A stretch of DNA of 18,936 nucleotides from assembly GCA_027596945.1 (NCBI GenBank), contig JADGJH010000420.1, positions 1 through 18,936 on the forward strand, in the 5' to 3' direction. Positions 8,462 to 17,653 of the stretch are shown here, piece by piece. The first letter of the stretch is position 1, and each line of letters begins with the position of its first letter. The position numbers and the translations under genes were made by a program. The stretch is from Physocladia obscura. Its lineage: Eukaryota; Chytridiomycota; Chytridiomycetes; Chytridiales; Chytriomycetaceae. Under the pieces are notes generated by a model, which saw nothing but the letters and a program-made list of their open reading frames with translations, did not search any database and had not been told where the DNA came from.

Positions 8462-11147
8462 ATGGCCAACAACGCCGAACACGGGCAGACACAGGCTTTG
8501 GCGGCCAGAATGCAGGGGCTGGGTATCAACGACAGTGATAGTGCGTTGTCATCGCCTCACGAAAATCCGGACCCTAACCGCGCCGCACGTACAAGCTCGC
8601 TCACTTCCTCCCATTCGGGAAATTCGGCCCTATCGGCCTTTGCTCCGCCTGGGCCACCTTACCCGTACCAAAGTATCTATTCATCTAGTTCTGTATTGTT
8701 CAGTTGTTAACCGTCTTGTCGTACAGCCATGCCTCCTCCTGCTTTCAGGCCGCCGCCTAATTTTAATCCCCAAGGCTTTGTTCTTCCTCCCGGGGGCCCT
8801 GGCGCTTCTCAATTTCCTCCGCAGTTTATGGCAAGACCTGGCTTCATGCCAGGCCCTCCTCCATCTTTCCCAAGACCTCCTCCAGGAATGATGGTAACCT
8901 TCGGCTCTTTTTTTTTTTTACTGATGGAAATCAATTTCACTTAAGGCTCCAAATGGCCAATGGTTACCGCCTCCGGCTGGAATCCCCGGCGTGCCGCCAC
9001 CTGGAATGCTTCCACCTCCGCATTTAATGGCTCGACCTCCAATGATTCCTGGACCACCACCTCCTTGGATGGTGTGTTGCAAGAAAATTTTTATTAACCA
9101 AAAAATTCATAAATTATCATCGACAGATGAGTCGCCCGCCGCCTCCTCAATTTCCTCCAACAGGTGCTCTTCGTATTGATCCAGCTGATTTGAGTGCCAC
9201 TCAAACGTACGACGAAATTCAAAGTAACCATAGTGACTCTGGAAGTGAAGCAGGACGCCGCGGGAGTGTTGATTCGTCCCGTCATGGAGATTCTGATACT
9301 GCGTCTATTTCTGAAAGAAGTGTAAGGCTGAATTTGTTGTTGGCGGGGGTTTGTTTTTTTGTTCCGTTTTTTTTTTTTTTTTTCTGGGGTTTTTTTTTTA
9401 ATTTTTTTTTTGTTTTATTTTTTTTTTTTTTTTTTCACTGAAGAATATTCTTTTATTATTTTACATAGCAAAGCGGTCCACAACCTCCACCACAATTCAA
9501 CGGTCAACCTTTACCACCGCCGCATATGATAATGCCACCGTTCGTGTTTATGCCGACTCGACCGCCTGGCCCTCCTGGATCAGTTCCTGGCCTGCCGCCA
9601 GGGGCCTTACCTCCGCCTCAGTTTAACCCAATAAATGGACAATTCGGGATGCTTCCTCCTCAGTCACCACAACAATTACAGCAACAACCTCCGCAACCAC
9701 CACAACGGTCTGTGTCGGGAACATTTTCACCGGTGCCGATTTCGAGAACAGAAAGTGATAATAGTTCTATTCGATCGACTGGTACTCGTGCGAATGGAAG
9801 ACAACCTCAAAATTATCAACAGGCACCCCCTGCCACATTGCCATACGGCGAAAGTTTGGAGGTGTACCGACAAAATGCGAGAAAGAGTGGCGATCCTGGT
9901 GTTCAGCTCGACTTTGCAAAATTTTTGATTGCAACAGCGGACAGTACGTTTTTTTGTTTTTTTTTAAAAGTTTTTTTCAAAAACTAATTTTTTATTTTTT
10001 GTTAATGTATTTTTTTATTTTATTTTATTTTAGCTGCAATGGACTCAGATCCTGATCCGAAAAAGGCTAAAAAGAATCAGGAAATCTTGTATGCAGAAGG
10101 TTTAAAGTGGGTAAAGAAGCTTTCGAAGTCGGAAAGTGGGCGTGGTGCCGCGTATCCAGAAGCAATGTTTTTCTTAGCAGAATGCTATGGTAATGGATCA
10201 ATTGGGCTGAACGTGGATCACGACCGTGCCTTTACATTATATGTACAAGCATCAAAGCAAAATCACGCAGCTGCAGCATATCGTGCGGCCGTATGTTATG
10301 AAGTCGGAGCAGGAACAAAAAAAGATTATTCCCGTAGTGTGCAGTTTTACCGCAAGAGCGCAGCGCTTGGAGATACTGCCGCAATGTATAAACTCGGCAT
10401 GATTCTTTTGAACGGGCTGTTGAACCAGCCAAAGAATCCCCGGGAAGGTATTACGTGGTTGAAAAGGGCTGGAAGTCAAGCTGACGAAACAACGCCGCAT
10501 GCTTTGCACGAGCTTGCTCAGTTGTATGAAGGAAAGGGAGAAACAAACGGTCTTGTTATTCCGGTAGACCTTAAAATCTGCCTTCTCAATCTTTTTAATA
10601 TTGCTTTTCCGATTACTTAAGGATTTTTTATTCCGTCTTAAAGGATCCGGCATATGCCCATGATTTGTATCGCCGTGGCGCGCAGCTTGGGTATTCTCCA
10701 TCTCAATACAAACTTGGAGTCTGCTACGAATATGGTCTTCTTGATCTTCCGATAGATCCAAGACGATCAATTGCTTGGTACACGAGGTCAGCGGAACAAG
10801 GTGACCCAGAAGCTGAACTCGCACTTTCTGGCTGGTATCTAACTGGAGCCGACAATGTTTTGAAGCAATCAGATACGGAAGCGTATCTGTGGGCTCGAAA
10901 AGCGGCAGACAAGGGACTTGCCAAAGCCGAATACGCGGTAGGATATTATTCTGAACATGGCGTTGGAGTACGAGCAGATGTTGAAGAGGCGCGGAAGTGG
11001 TACATGCGCGCAGCTGCGCAGAATAACAAGAGGGCTGTGCAGAGATTAAAAGAGTTGAAAGGGTTCTCGGGATCAGCCCAGGAAAAAAGTCGATCTGGAA
11101 ATTGGAGAAAAGAGGGGTCAAATGCTAATGATTGTACCGTCATGTGA
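8462..11147 (+). CDS. Sel1-repeat protein, Skt5/Chs4-like chitin synthase activator with CaaX box
   Basis: Exons 8462..8672, 8727..8893, 8946..9071, 9127..9321, 9469..9943, 10034..10563 and 10644..11147; every junction is GT-AG and the joined frame gives 735 residues. Residues 70 to about 180 and 240-300 are Pro-rich (PPPG, PGPPP, MARP), separated by a Ser/Asp-rich part, followed by a Gln/Pro stretch. Around residues 394-406 DSDPDPKKAKKN, then from about 432 to 705 some seven Sel1 repeats (YPEAMFFLAECYGNG, AAYRAAVCYEVG, AAMYKLGMILLNG, PSQYKLGVCYEYG, AKAEYAVGYYSEHGVG). The order and sequence match fungal Skt5/Chs4, which recruits and activates chitin synthase III at the bud neck or hyphal tip. 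The protein ends CTVM, a CaaX prenylation signal as in yeast Chs4, which predicts farnesylation and membrane attachment. The 147-bp intron 9322-9468 is mostly T runs. Confidence 0.93.
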
Positions 11148-11287
11148 TATGTTCTTTTTTCCTTTCGTTTTTTTGTTTCGTTTTCCTTTTTTTTAAGTGT
11201 GTTCGTCGTTTCTTCAAATCTTTACATTGGAAGTTTTGTTTTTCTCATGGCAAAATGAGGATTTTTTTTTCTTTAACCAAATGCAAG

Positions 11288-11322
11288 AATAAAACCTCAT
11301 ATTATTTAATATTTAATAATAT
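11288..11322 (+). terminator. AATAAA plus A/T hairpin after the Skt5-like gene
   Basis: AATAAA at 11288-11293 lies 140 bp after the stop. It is followed by an inverted repeat: ATATTATT at 11299-11306, an 8-base loop, AATAATAT at 11315-11322. It sits in the 221-bp space between convergent genes, so it could serve 3' end formation of the plus gene and perhaps the minus YbjQ gene. Confidence 0.5.
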
Positions 11323-11368
11323 TTCCTTCATTTCTTCACTTATTATTTTCGGAATATCAGAATGTTTT

Positions 11369-11918
11369 TTAAAGAGGGGCAATGATAACCGCCGTTCCAT
11401 ATGCCAAGACTTCCGTCATTCCCTGCATAACTTCCTGCGCATCGTATCTAACTCCAATAACACCGTTCGCCCCTTTTGCACCAGCATGTTCAAGCATTCT
11501 TTGGAATGCAGTTTCACGTGCTTTCTCTGCCATCTCCATATACACTGAAGATTCACCGCCACCTAACTGAATAAAAACAACAAGTAAAACATACACATGT
11601 AATGATGAGAAGATCAGAAATTGCAGAACGAAAAAAAAAAATTTTTTTGTATAACTCACGGCAGCATAACCCGCGAAGATTGCCTTTCCAACATTCGGAG
11701 TTCGAACCGTCAAACCACGCACGATGCCAATGTTTTGAATAATCTGAAATCCTGGGATCGAGTTCATTGTCGATGTGTATCTGCGGTGATAAAAAATTTT
11801 TTTATAAGAATCTGGATATAGAGCAAGCGCTATGGGCATATTTTGTAGCGATTCTTTGATCAGTGTGCATGTTTTCTACGTACGCTGGGTTAACAAGAAC
11901 TCGTTGTTGTTGCGCCAT
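11369..11918 (-). CDS. YbjQ/UPF0145 family protein (putative heavy-metal-binding), copy A
   Basis: Exons 11918..11884, 11780..11660 and 11566..11369; introns 103 bp (GTACGT..CGCAG, phase 2) and 93 bp (GTGAGT..TTCAG, phase 0). 117 residues, about the usual bacterial YbjQ length. Conserved core: GIVRGLTVRTPNVGKAIFA, LGGGESSVYMEMAEKARETA, GAKGANGVIGVRYD and MTEVLAYGTAVII, the pattern of PF01906. Bacterial members form pentamers; the heavy-metal-binding name rests on weak evidence, so the function is open. No signal peptide or membrane segment, so probably cytosolic. It is a close paralog of the divergent gene at 12003-12584: about two thirds identical by hand count, and both begin MA.QQRVLV.P. 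The intron before LGGG is shared; the one after codon 11 is unique to this copy. Confidence 0.93.
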
Positions 11919-12002
11919 TTTGATTCCTTTTTTTTTTTTTGATTGAACAAGTTGACCTTGGCAAGTTTCAATTTGAAGTCAAATTTTTGATAAAGAATAA
12001 AA
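11919..12002. promoter_or_regulatory. 84-bp bidirectional promoter of the YbjQ pair with a palindrome
   Basis: Only 84 bp separate the two start codons, so both genes must share promoter sequence (or one promoter extends into the other gene). It holds a 12-base T run at about 11929-11940 and a perfect inverted repeat AATTTGA-AG-TCAAATT at 11970-11985 (7-bp arms, 2-bp spacer), 18 bp before the plus-strand ATG. Such symmetry suits a dimeric DNA-binding protein, but this is inference. Confidence 0.6.
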
Positions 12003-12584
12003 ATGGCCACACAACAACGAGTACTTGTCCATCCCAGTTTCGTAACAACGACCGAAGAATTCGCCGGATACTCAGTTGTCCAGTCTTTTGGTCTTGTGCG
12101 TGGATTGACGGTCCGTAATCCAAACGTCGGGAAAGCGATTTTCGCCTCATTCAGTGCTGTAAGTATTTGCTAGTTTCTGCAGATCTTTTCGGCTTATTAA
12201 TTTTTTTACCGATGCGATCCGTGCTGGTATCATGTTATTTGCTTTTTTTTTGTGACAGCTTGGTGGCGGCGAAAACTCGGTGTATATGGAAATGTGCGAA
12301 AAGGCTCGTGAAACGGCTCTACAGCGGCTTTGCGAACATGCTGGCGCGAAAGGTCTTTTTTATTTTTATTTTTTGGTTCTTTTTCTCCATTAGTACATCT
12401 TATTTAAAAGGAAATAAAGGTGCAAATGCCGTTGTCGGCATGTATTATGACACAAATGAGGTATTTGGTGTTGCATTGTTTTGTTCTTGACAATATTAAT
12501 TATATATTCTGTGTTCAGATAGCTGAAGGAATGACCGAAGTATTGGCTTATGGAACTGCAGTTGCCATTGTCCCTCGAAAATGA
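12003..12584 (+). CDS. YbjQ/UPF0145 family protein (putative heavy-metal-binding), copy B
   Basis: Exons 12003..12158, 12259..12352, 12420..12460 and 12519..12584; introns of 100 (GTAAGT), 67 (GTCTTT) and 58 bp (GTATTT) in phases 0, 1 and 0. 118 residues. Core motifs: GLVRGLTVRNPNVGKAIFA, LGGGENSVYMEMCEKARETA, GAKGANAVVGMYYDTNE, MTEVLAYGTAVAIVP, ending PRK. Same fold and likely pentameric state as copy A, by family. Residues about 14-27 differ most between copies (TTTEEFAGYSVV against STMNSIPGFQII). Introns 2 and 3 are absent from copy A, so introns were gained or lost after the duplication. AATAAA follows at 12606-12611. Paired expression with copy A is likely from the shared promoter. Confidence 0.93.
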
Positions 12585-12605
12585 AATTATTTGAATATTC
12601 CTATC

Positions 12606-12611
12606 AATAAA
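12606..12611 (+). terminator. polyadenylation signal AATAAA of YbjQ copy B
   Basis: Exact AATAAA, 22 bp after the TGA stop and 60 bp before the next start codon. Confidence 0.55.
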
Positions 12612-12671
12612 ACCACCTTTTATTTTGCCACTCATTGCTGTGTGTAAAGGTTACAAAATCAACAGCAAACA

Positions 12672-14865
12672 ATGACATCGACAAACATTTCACCCAATCT
12701 TCACCGCGACAACGCAAACAGAAACTCGATCGGATCTGAAACTAGGATTGTTAATCCGATTCTTGCTTCGCTTGTAAACTCGCATCTGCTGATCGATGCA
12801 GGTTTCTATTTTGCTGGGTTTCTTGTTTGATTATTTTTAAATCAACACTCATCAAAAGGCGTTGATACTGAGTCGCGATCGATTCTTGTTCTTGTCTCAT
12901 GCTTTTTACCAGATCCTAACGTGACGAATTACGATGACCTGCTGCAGTTGAGTGTCGACAAGATGGGGGCATGTTGGGGGTGCTGGAAAAAAAACACTCA
13001 TTGTTGTTATACAGTTCGCTGGTCCTTCGACTCAACAGACAGGTGGAGCAGGGATATGTTCTTGTTGTATTCTCGTCTGGCTCGAGATATCGGCCGTCCA
13101 TGGGATGGGTTATGAAGACATACAAACATCTAGAAAGAAAGTAAGGAAATTGCCTAGTTCATCAACAGACTTGAAACAAGACTCCAACAGATTTCGCAAA
13201 AATTTGAAGAAACTGTTTATTGTTCATCCATCGCCTTGGCTCAAATTAATGATGCAAGTTATGGGTCCCGTTATTAGGTTTGATGAAACCCAACCCTTTT
13301 AAAAACAAATTGTTTTCTATTTGTAACACAAACGATTTAAGTCCCAAGTTCCGACATAAAATCGAATGGGTTCACAACATAGCGGCTCTGGAGCAATTTG
13401 TACCAGTTGAAAATATCAAAATTCCTAAAATTATTCTGGAGTTAGTCTGTTCAAAACGATTACTTTTTTGATCTTTTCGAAGTTGATCGATTTTTTTTTT
13501 TTTTCTCGCAGCATCGACAAACAGCAGCCGAATTTACAACCTCGGCCATCAACTGCAGGTAGCCTCATATCTTCGCTCGCGTCATGGGTGTTGAGTTCAA
13601 CGGGCATAAACAGTGTGTTGCCTGTCAATACAAATGATCAGTTTGGAGTTTCATTGGATGTTTTAATGGGGCCGCAGGGAGAAAAGGGAATTCCGAGAGT
13701 CGTTGACGATTGTATTCGTTTCATTCTTTTACAAGGTCTGGCCTGGTTTTATGATATTCATTTTTACACTTGAAATTTAAAATGCTTTAAGGTTTGGAAA
13801 CCGAAGGGCTCTTTCGCGTTTCACCCGGTCTTCATAGCGTGAATGCACTTCGCGAAAAATACAACTTGAATGAAGAAAACATTTCAATTGAAGCTTTTGG
13901 TGGTGTCCATTCTGCATGTGGACTTTTAAAATTATTTTTCAGAGATCTACCTCGGCCAATCTTTGAAGGGGATATGTATGACTCTATAAGGGTTATTCAG
14001 AGTAAGTTATTCGTATAATTATTGTTTGTTTATTATTATTGTTTATTAATGGTTAATAAAAGCATTCAATGAGCTCGATCCAACTGCGCATCAAATCGCG
14101 TATGCACGAAATGCGCTTCTCCAAATTCTTCCGATGAATTCGTTCATATTGCTTCGTTGTTTGTTCCACCTTCTCCGTATTATTCACGAAAGCCGCGAAA
14201 CAACACTCATGAATGCCGGAAATCTTGCAATCGTGTGGTCGCCGAATTTTGTCAAAAGCGCAAATCCAATGGTTGATCTTGGCATGTGCGCGGTAGGAGC
14301 AAACGGTGGCGGCATTGGTACGCTTGTGAAACTCTGTATTGAACACTGGGATGAAGTATTCAGTGAGCCTACATCTGTGTACGATAATACCTCGGAAGAA
14401 AATATTAGTGTTTTTAAGCTCCAAGACCAAAATAATGATGCCAGTGTCGAAGATTTTTTTCATAGTTTACCCCATTCACTACCAACACCACCCGATATTC
14501 CTCCAATTGAAGTAGCATCCGAAACAGCAGGCTCGGCAACTATTGATAGTTTCGAAAAACAACTGGCGAAAAGTTACGATGCATTGAAGTCAGAAGAAAG
14601 CGATGATAGATTGATTGGTTTGACAGGAGCGCTTGCGAATTCTGATGACTCACATGTTGCTGAAATCCCAGTCTCCCGTGCACGTTCGCCAACTCGCCGT
14701 TCACCCTCACGGGGCGGAGCAAATCGAAACACTATCGTTGCAGAGAATCATTCAACTATTGCCAGGTTTGGAGGAGGATTATCACAAAATACATTGTCTG
14801 AGGCATCGCGGCTTGGGGTCGACGATGGTGGTATTTCTCGCCGGAGGTCAATTCAACGAGATTAG
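12672..14865 (+). CDS. BCH/Sec14-like domain plus RhoGAP protein (ARHGAP1/Ecm25 type), frame break in exon 2
   Basis: Exons 12672..12801, 12913..13140, 13191..13277, 13342..13440, 13512..13735, 13792..14001 and 14063..14865, about 593 residues. BCH-domain pieces: TNYDDLLQLSVDKMG, VEQGYVLVVFSSG, MGWVMKTYKHLERK joined to FRKNLKKLFIVHPSPWLKL, and ISPKFRHKIEWVHNIAALEQ. RhoGAP domain: FGVSLDVL, IPRVVDDCIRFILLQ, GLETEGLFRVSPG with the Arg finger in GLFRV, HSACGLLKLFFRDLPRPIF, and MNAGNLAIVWSPNF. Such proteins bind lipids or small GTPases through BCH and speed GTP hydrolysis on Rho/Cdc42. The Ser/Pro/Arg-rich tail (SRARSPTRRSPSRGG) may be phosphorylated. The summed exons are 1781 nt, not a multiple of three: the frame changes inside exon 2 between 12968 and 13043, near two G5 runs and an A8 run. 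Either an indel (real or sequencing error) or an unrecognised short intron explains this. All other junctions are in frame. Confidence 0.85.
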
Positions 14866-15273
14866 AGATGAATGGGAGGGAGAAAGAAAAATGAAGATCT
14901 TGAAGTTTTTGCCAAGTACATAAACGTTATTTTTTCATATTTGCTTCTTAGGTTTTTGTGGTTAATGGTTTGGCGTCCGGAAAGATATTGCATTTTCTTT
15001 TGCTTGGGCTTTTGTGCCAAGATGAGGCCAAGAATGCCATTGAAATGAATTCACAGGGAAGGAAATTTCTAATAAACCCAAAGTTGATCCAATTAAGTTT
15101 ACTCAGAGTTTTGTTGACTACAGCTTTTGTTCGTATCGAAAAATCTGTTTCAGTCAGTCGATTTAATCACCGATGACAAAATGACAAATAACATGTTTCA
15201 TTGCTCAAAAATTTTGAAACCAAAATGGTATTTTTCTAATTTACTCAAATTAAAACCAAAACACCAGCTAACA
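14866..15273. other. spacer between RhoGAP and cyclin genes
   Basis: Holds the RhoGAP 3' UTR and the cyclin promoter. AATAAA at 15071-15076 is the best RhoGAP signal. The frame open at 14958-15176 has no recognisable family. In the cyclin frame, ATGs at 15181 and 15196 also lie upstream of the chosen start, so the cyclin could be up to 31 residues longer. Confidence 0.5.
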
Positions 15274-16252
15274 ATGGCCGGTGTAAATCGAAGCGCTATC
15301 AGCATTGATATGCTTTGTTCACCACCGTTACCTACATTGGGCAACGCATCAACCGAAACATCAACCACCGAACCTGCAAGCGCCGTTACTTCCATCACTG
15401 TTGCAATGGCCAGTAGTAATGCCAGTTGCAGTAATCATATTAGCAACCGCATCTCTGGTGTACATTCGAATCCGACGATTTTGGCTCCTAATATGGATTT
15501 CGCCGCGTTTGTGTGCTCATTTGTTTCACAGCACACCCATTCCGAAATAATTCCTGCGGATTTACTGTCTTTTATACGGCATATTCTTGCGACAACGCAA
15601 GTATCTAGCTCAATTATTGTTATGGCGTTGGGGTTGATAATGAAAATTTTGGCGGTGAAGGGGAATGCTAACTTCAGCCAAGAATTTCTTGACAGATTTC
15701 GCTCAAAAACCTGTGTGAAAGGATTATTTGTTGTTGCTTTAATGGTGGCAATGAAGAGTCCGAATGGATGTTGCAATTCTTACTCAAATAAGGTTTGTCA
15801 CAGTTTGTGGGTTAAGTCAAAGAAATGTCATCTAATTATTTAATCAGACATGGGGTCGTATCTCTGCTTTTCCTGTAATGACTCTCAATACTATTGAGAA
15901 AGGAATGCTTTTAATTCTAGATTACAATATATGGTGCAGTGAACCACAGTATGCGGTTCTATCAGCCACAATTCATACGGCAGCTCGAGAATATTACAGC
16001 TCGGTGTACAATAATCATAAACTCTTTCCCAAACGTAGTTTATTATCCGAGCAGCCCTTAATTATGGCGATCACACAAATGCCATTAACTGCCGACCGTC
16101 GAATTTGTAGCCAATTTTCTACGAGTAATAGCACAGCTGTAGGGCAGGGAAATGCTGTGTCGAAAGGGCGTTATAGTTCCAAAGCAAAAGCCAAAGGGTT
16201 TGATCGGAGCTATAGACCGTATAATACACGCAGGCGAAAGAGCCTAGCTTAA
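15274..16252 (+). CDS. Pcl1/2-like cyclin (Pho85-type)
   Basis: Exons 15274..15792 and 15848..16252 (55-bp intron, GTTTGT..ATCAG, phase 0), 307 residues. Start chosen at ATG 15274 for its strong context (CTAACAATGGCC); 15181 or 15196 are in-frame alternatives. Residues 1 to about 72 are Ser/Thr-rich and variable. The cyclin box runs from about 74 (MDFAAFVCSFVSQ) to 215, with VKGLFVVALMVAMKSP, the split element YSNK/TWGRIS across the intron, and LNTIEKGMLLILDYNIW, matching the NK.W..VS......N..E..LL..LD..L pattern of Pcl-group cyclins. Partners would be a Pho85-type kinase in G1, polarity or nutrient control. The C-terminus is basic (SKAKAKGFDRS, NTRRRKSLA). AATAAA at 16291-16296. Cyclin identity is good; the subgroup is less certain. 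Confidence 0.82.
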
Positions 16253-16290
16253 TGGATGTTTTATTTATTTTCTTATACTTTTCATATAAC

Positions 16291-16296
16291 AATAAA
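16291..16296 (+). terminator. polyadenylation signal AATAAA of the cyclin gene
   Basis: Exact AATAAA, 38 bp after the TAA stop, in an A/T-rich 3' region. Confidence 0.5.
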
Positions 16297-16923
16297 AGTA
16301 ACTATTTCAAACAAAGACACTAAATGCCTTGTTAAAATAGAAAAATTCATCTCAAATGCATTTTTCCATTCAAAAAGTGAAATAACTAAAAAGCTCTGTA
16401 ATCATCCCTTTCTGGAAGCTCATCAGATACAATTCCAGCAGATAGGACAATGCCGCTGACATATGAGTTTGTTACTGTGATGTGTCATAAAAATGCACTT
16501 GTTGCCATTGTTGCTAATACCAATTATGATATTCCAGCTTATTTTTTTATTACTTTCTTTGTGTTTACAGTGACCACAACTTCTTATGGCATTTGAAACG
16601 TTTTCAAAACGATTTACTAGGCTAGTTTTTGCATTAGACACTACAATTGTTAATTTTGGTTTGGAATTCACATACTTAAAAAATAGTTGATATAAACTTG
16701 TATTTTGGAGTAGAGGTGATGAAAGTGATGTATTTAAGTGTCTATGTCACAAAGGCATTTTAATAAGTGTATATGAGAGATACAAGTTTGATGGCAGTCG
16801 CTTTAGCAAGACCAAAACCAAAATTTTGACAATTTTATGTTCAAGATTTACAATTTACTCTAAGTGTCAATTGCACTCATGAAATTGACCTTTCATGACA
16901 CTGCCCTATCTACTTTCCAAATG

Positions 16924-17251
16924 AAACTTTTTCACTGTTTTTAATTATACTCTTTCTCCTGTTGTTACTCAACTATCTGCTATAAAACAATCAAATCCAG
17001 TGGCAATTGGTGAAAATTCAAGAATACAGGATGAACTTGTTCAATTGCAAGCTTCTGTTGAGAATCTGGGTTGGGTGTGGCAGGAAGCTTATGGTGATAT
17101 CCTTTCTCAACTGACTACTATGGAAAATGAAAATGCAAGCTGTGAGAATCTACATCATAATTACCAACCAGCTGTACAACCAAAAGAAAGCAGCCATAGT
17201 GTGTATTTACTTGAAAGCATTCAAAATATTCCAGATACTGATCATATTTAA
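16924..17251 (+). pseudogene. orphan open frame, possible coding remnant
   Basis: Open for about 108 codons after an in-frame stop, without an early ATG. The peptide is hydrophilic with a coiled-coil-like part (RIQDELVQLQASVENLGWVW, DILSQLTTMENENAS) and ends NIPDTDHI. I do not recognise it. Codon use looks protein-like, with few repeated A/T codons. It may be an exon, a piece of a mobile element's structural protein, or chance. Confidence 0.3.
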
Positions 17252-17404
17252 TTTTTTACTCTTTTTTTTTTTTGTTTGGATTTCAGTGAAATATATCAGT
17301 GTAATTTATTTATTATCATTTTTACAGCAATAATCATTAGCAAATCCAAAAGATAAAAGAGGAACTCTTGACCATTCCAAACATGATTTTAATTGGATTG
17401 AAAA

Positions 17405-17653
17405 ATGGGCAATGTGTATGTAAAAATATTGGAAACATTCCCAAAGATTGCAAATAGTATGTTACATTTTGGTGGCAGTAAAATGTGTAGCCTTTTTTCA
17501 CAGCATATCTCAGTTGTCAAAAGAAACTTCATCCAAAATTTATGTCAATCCAATTGTCATTGCAGAATCAAACATCATCAGCAAATATTTAAATTACTCT
17601 GCACTCAATCACTTTCCAAGTTAATCCAGCTTTATGAAGAATGCGGCACATAG
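17405..17653 (+). CDS. small hypothetical ORF, 82 residues, unrecognised
   Basis: Begins at an ATG in good context (GAAAAATGGGC) directly after a TGA and ends TAG. The sequence is mixed and protein-like (ILETFPKIANSMLHFGGSK, FSQHISVVKRNF, SLSKLIQLYEECGT), mildly basic, with Cys and His scattered through the middle and no membrane segment. No family recognised. The two other frames in the same place are also partly open, so this may be a fragment of a broken repeat-borne gene. Confidence 0.3.
   Translation: MGNVYVKILETFPKIANSMLHFGGSKMCSLFSQHISVVKRNFIQNLCQSNCHCRIKHHQQIFKLLCTQSLSKLIQLYEECGT

Noticed and set aside
11697..11708. Minus strand reads GGTTCGAACTCC, a good tRNA B-box.
   Set aside because: It lies inside YbjQ copy A exon 2, in the reading frame of TVRTPN. 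No A-box or clover-leaf arms surround it.
14958..15176. A 72-codon frame between the RhoGAP and cyclin genes, considered as an extra exon or small gene.
   Set aside because: No family is recognisable, and the RhoGAP frame already ends with a clear stop at 14865. The AATAAA at 15071 within this frame fits a 3' UTR better.
16423..16671. Minus-strand frame with paired cysteines (CGHCKH ... CPICWNC), considered as a zinc-binding protein.
   Set aside because: Too short, with no His/Cys spacing that matches a known finger, and in an AT-rich region with many short open frames.
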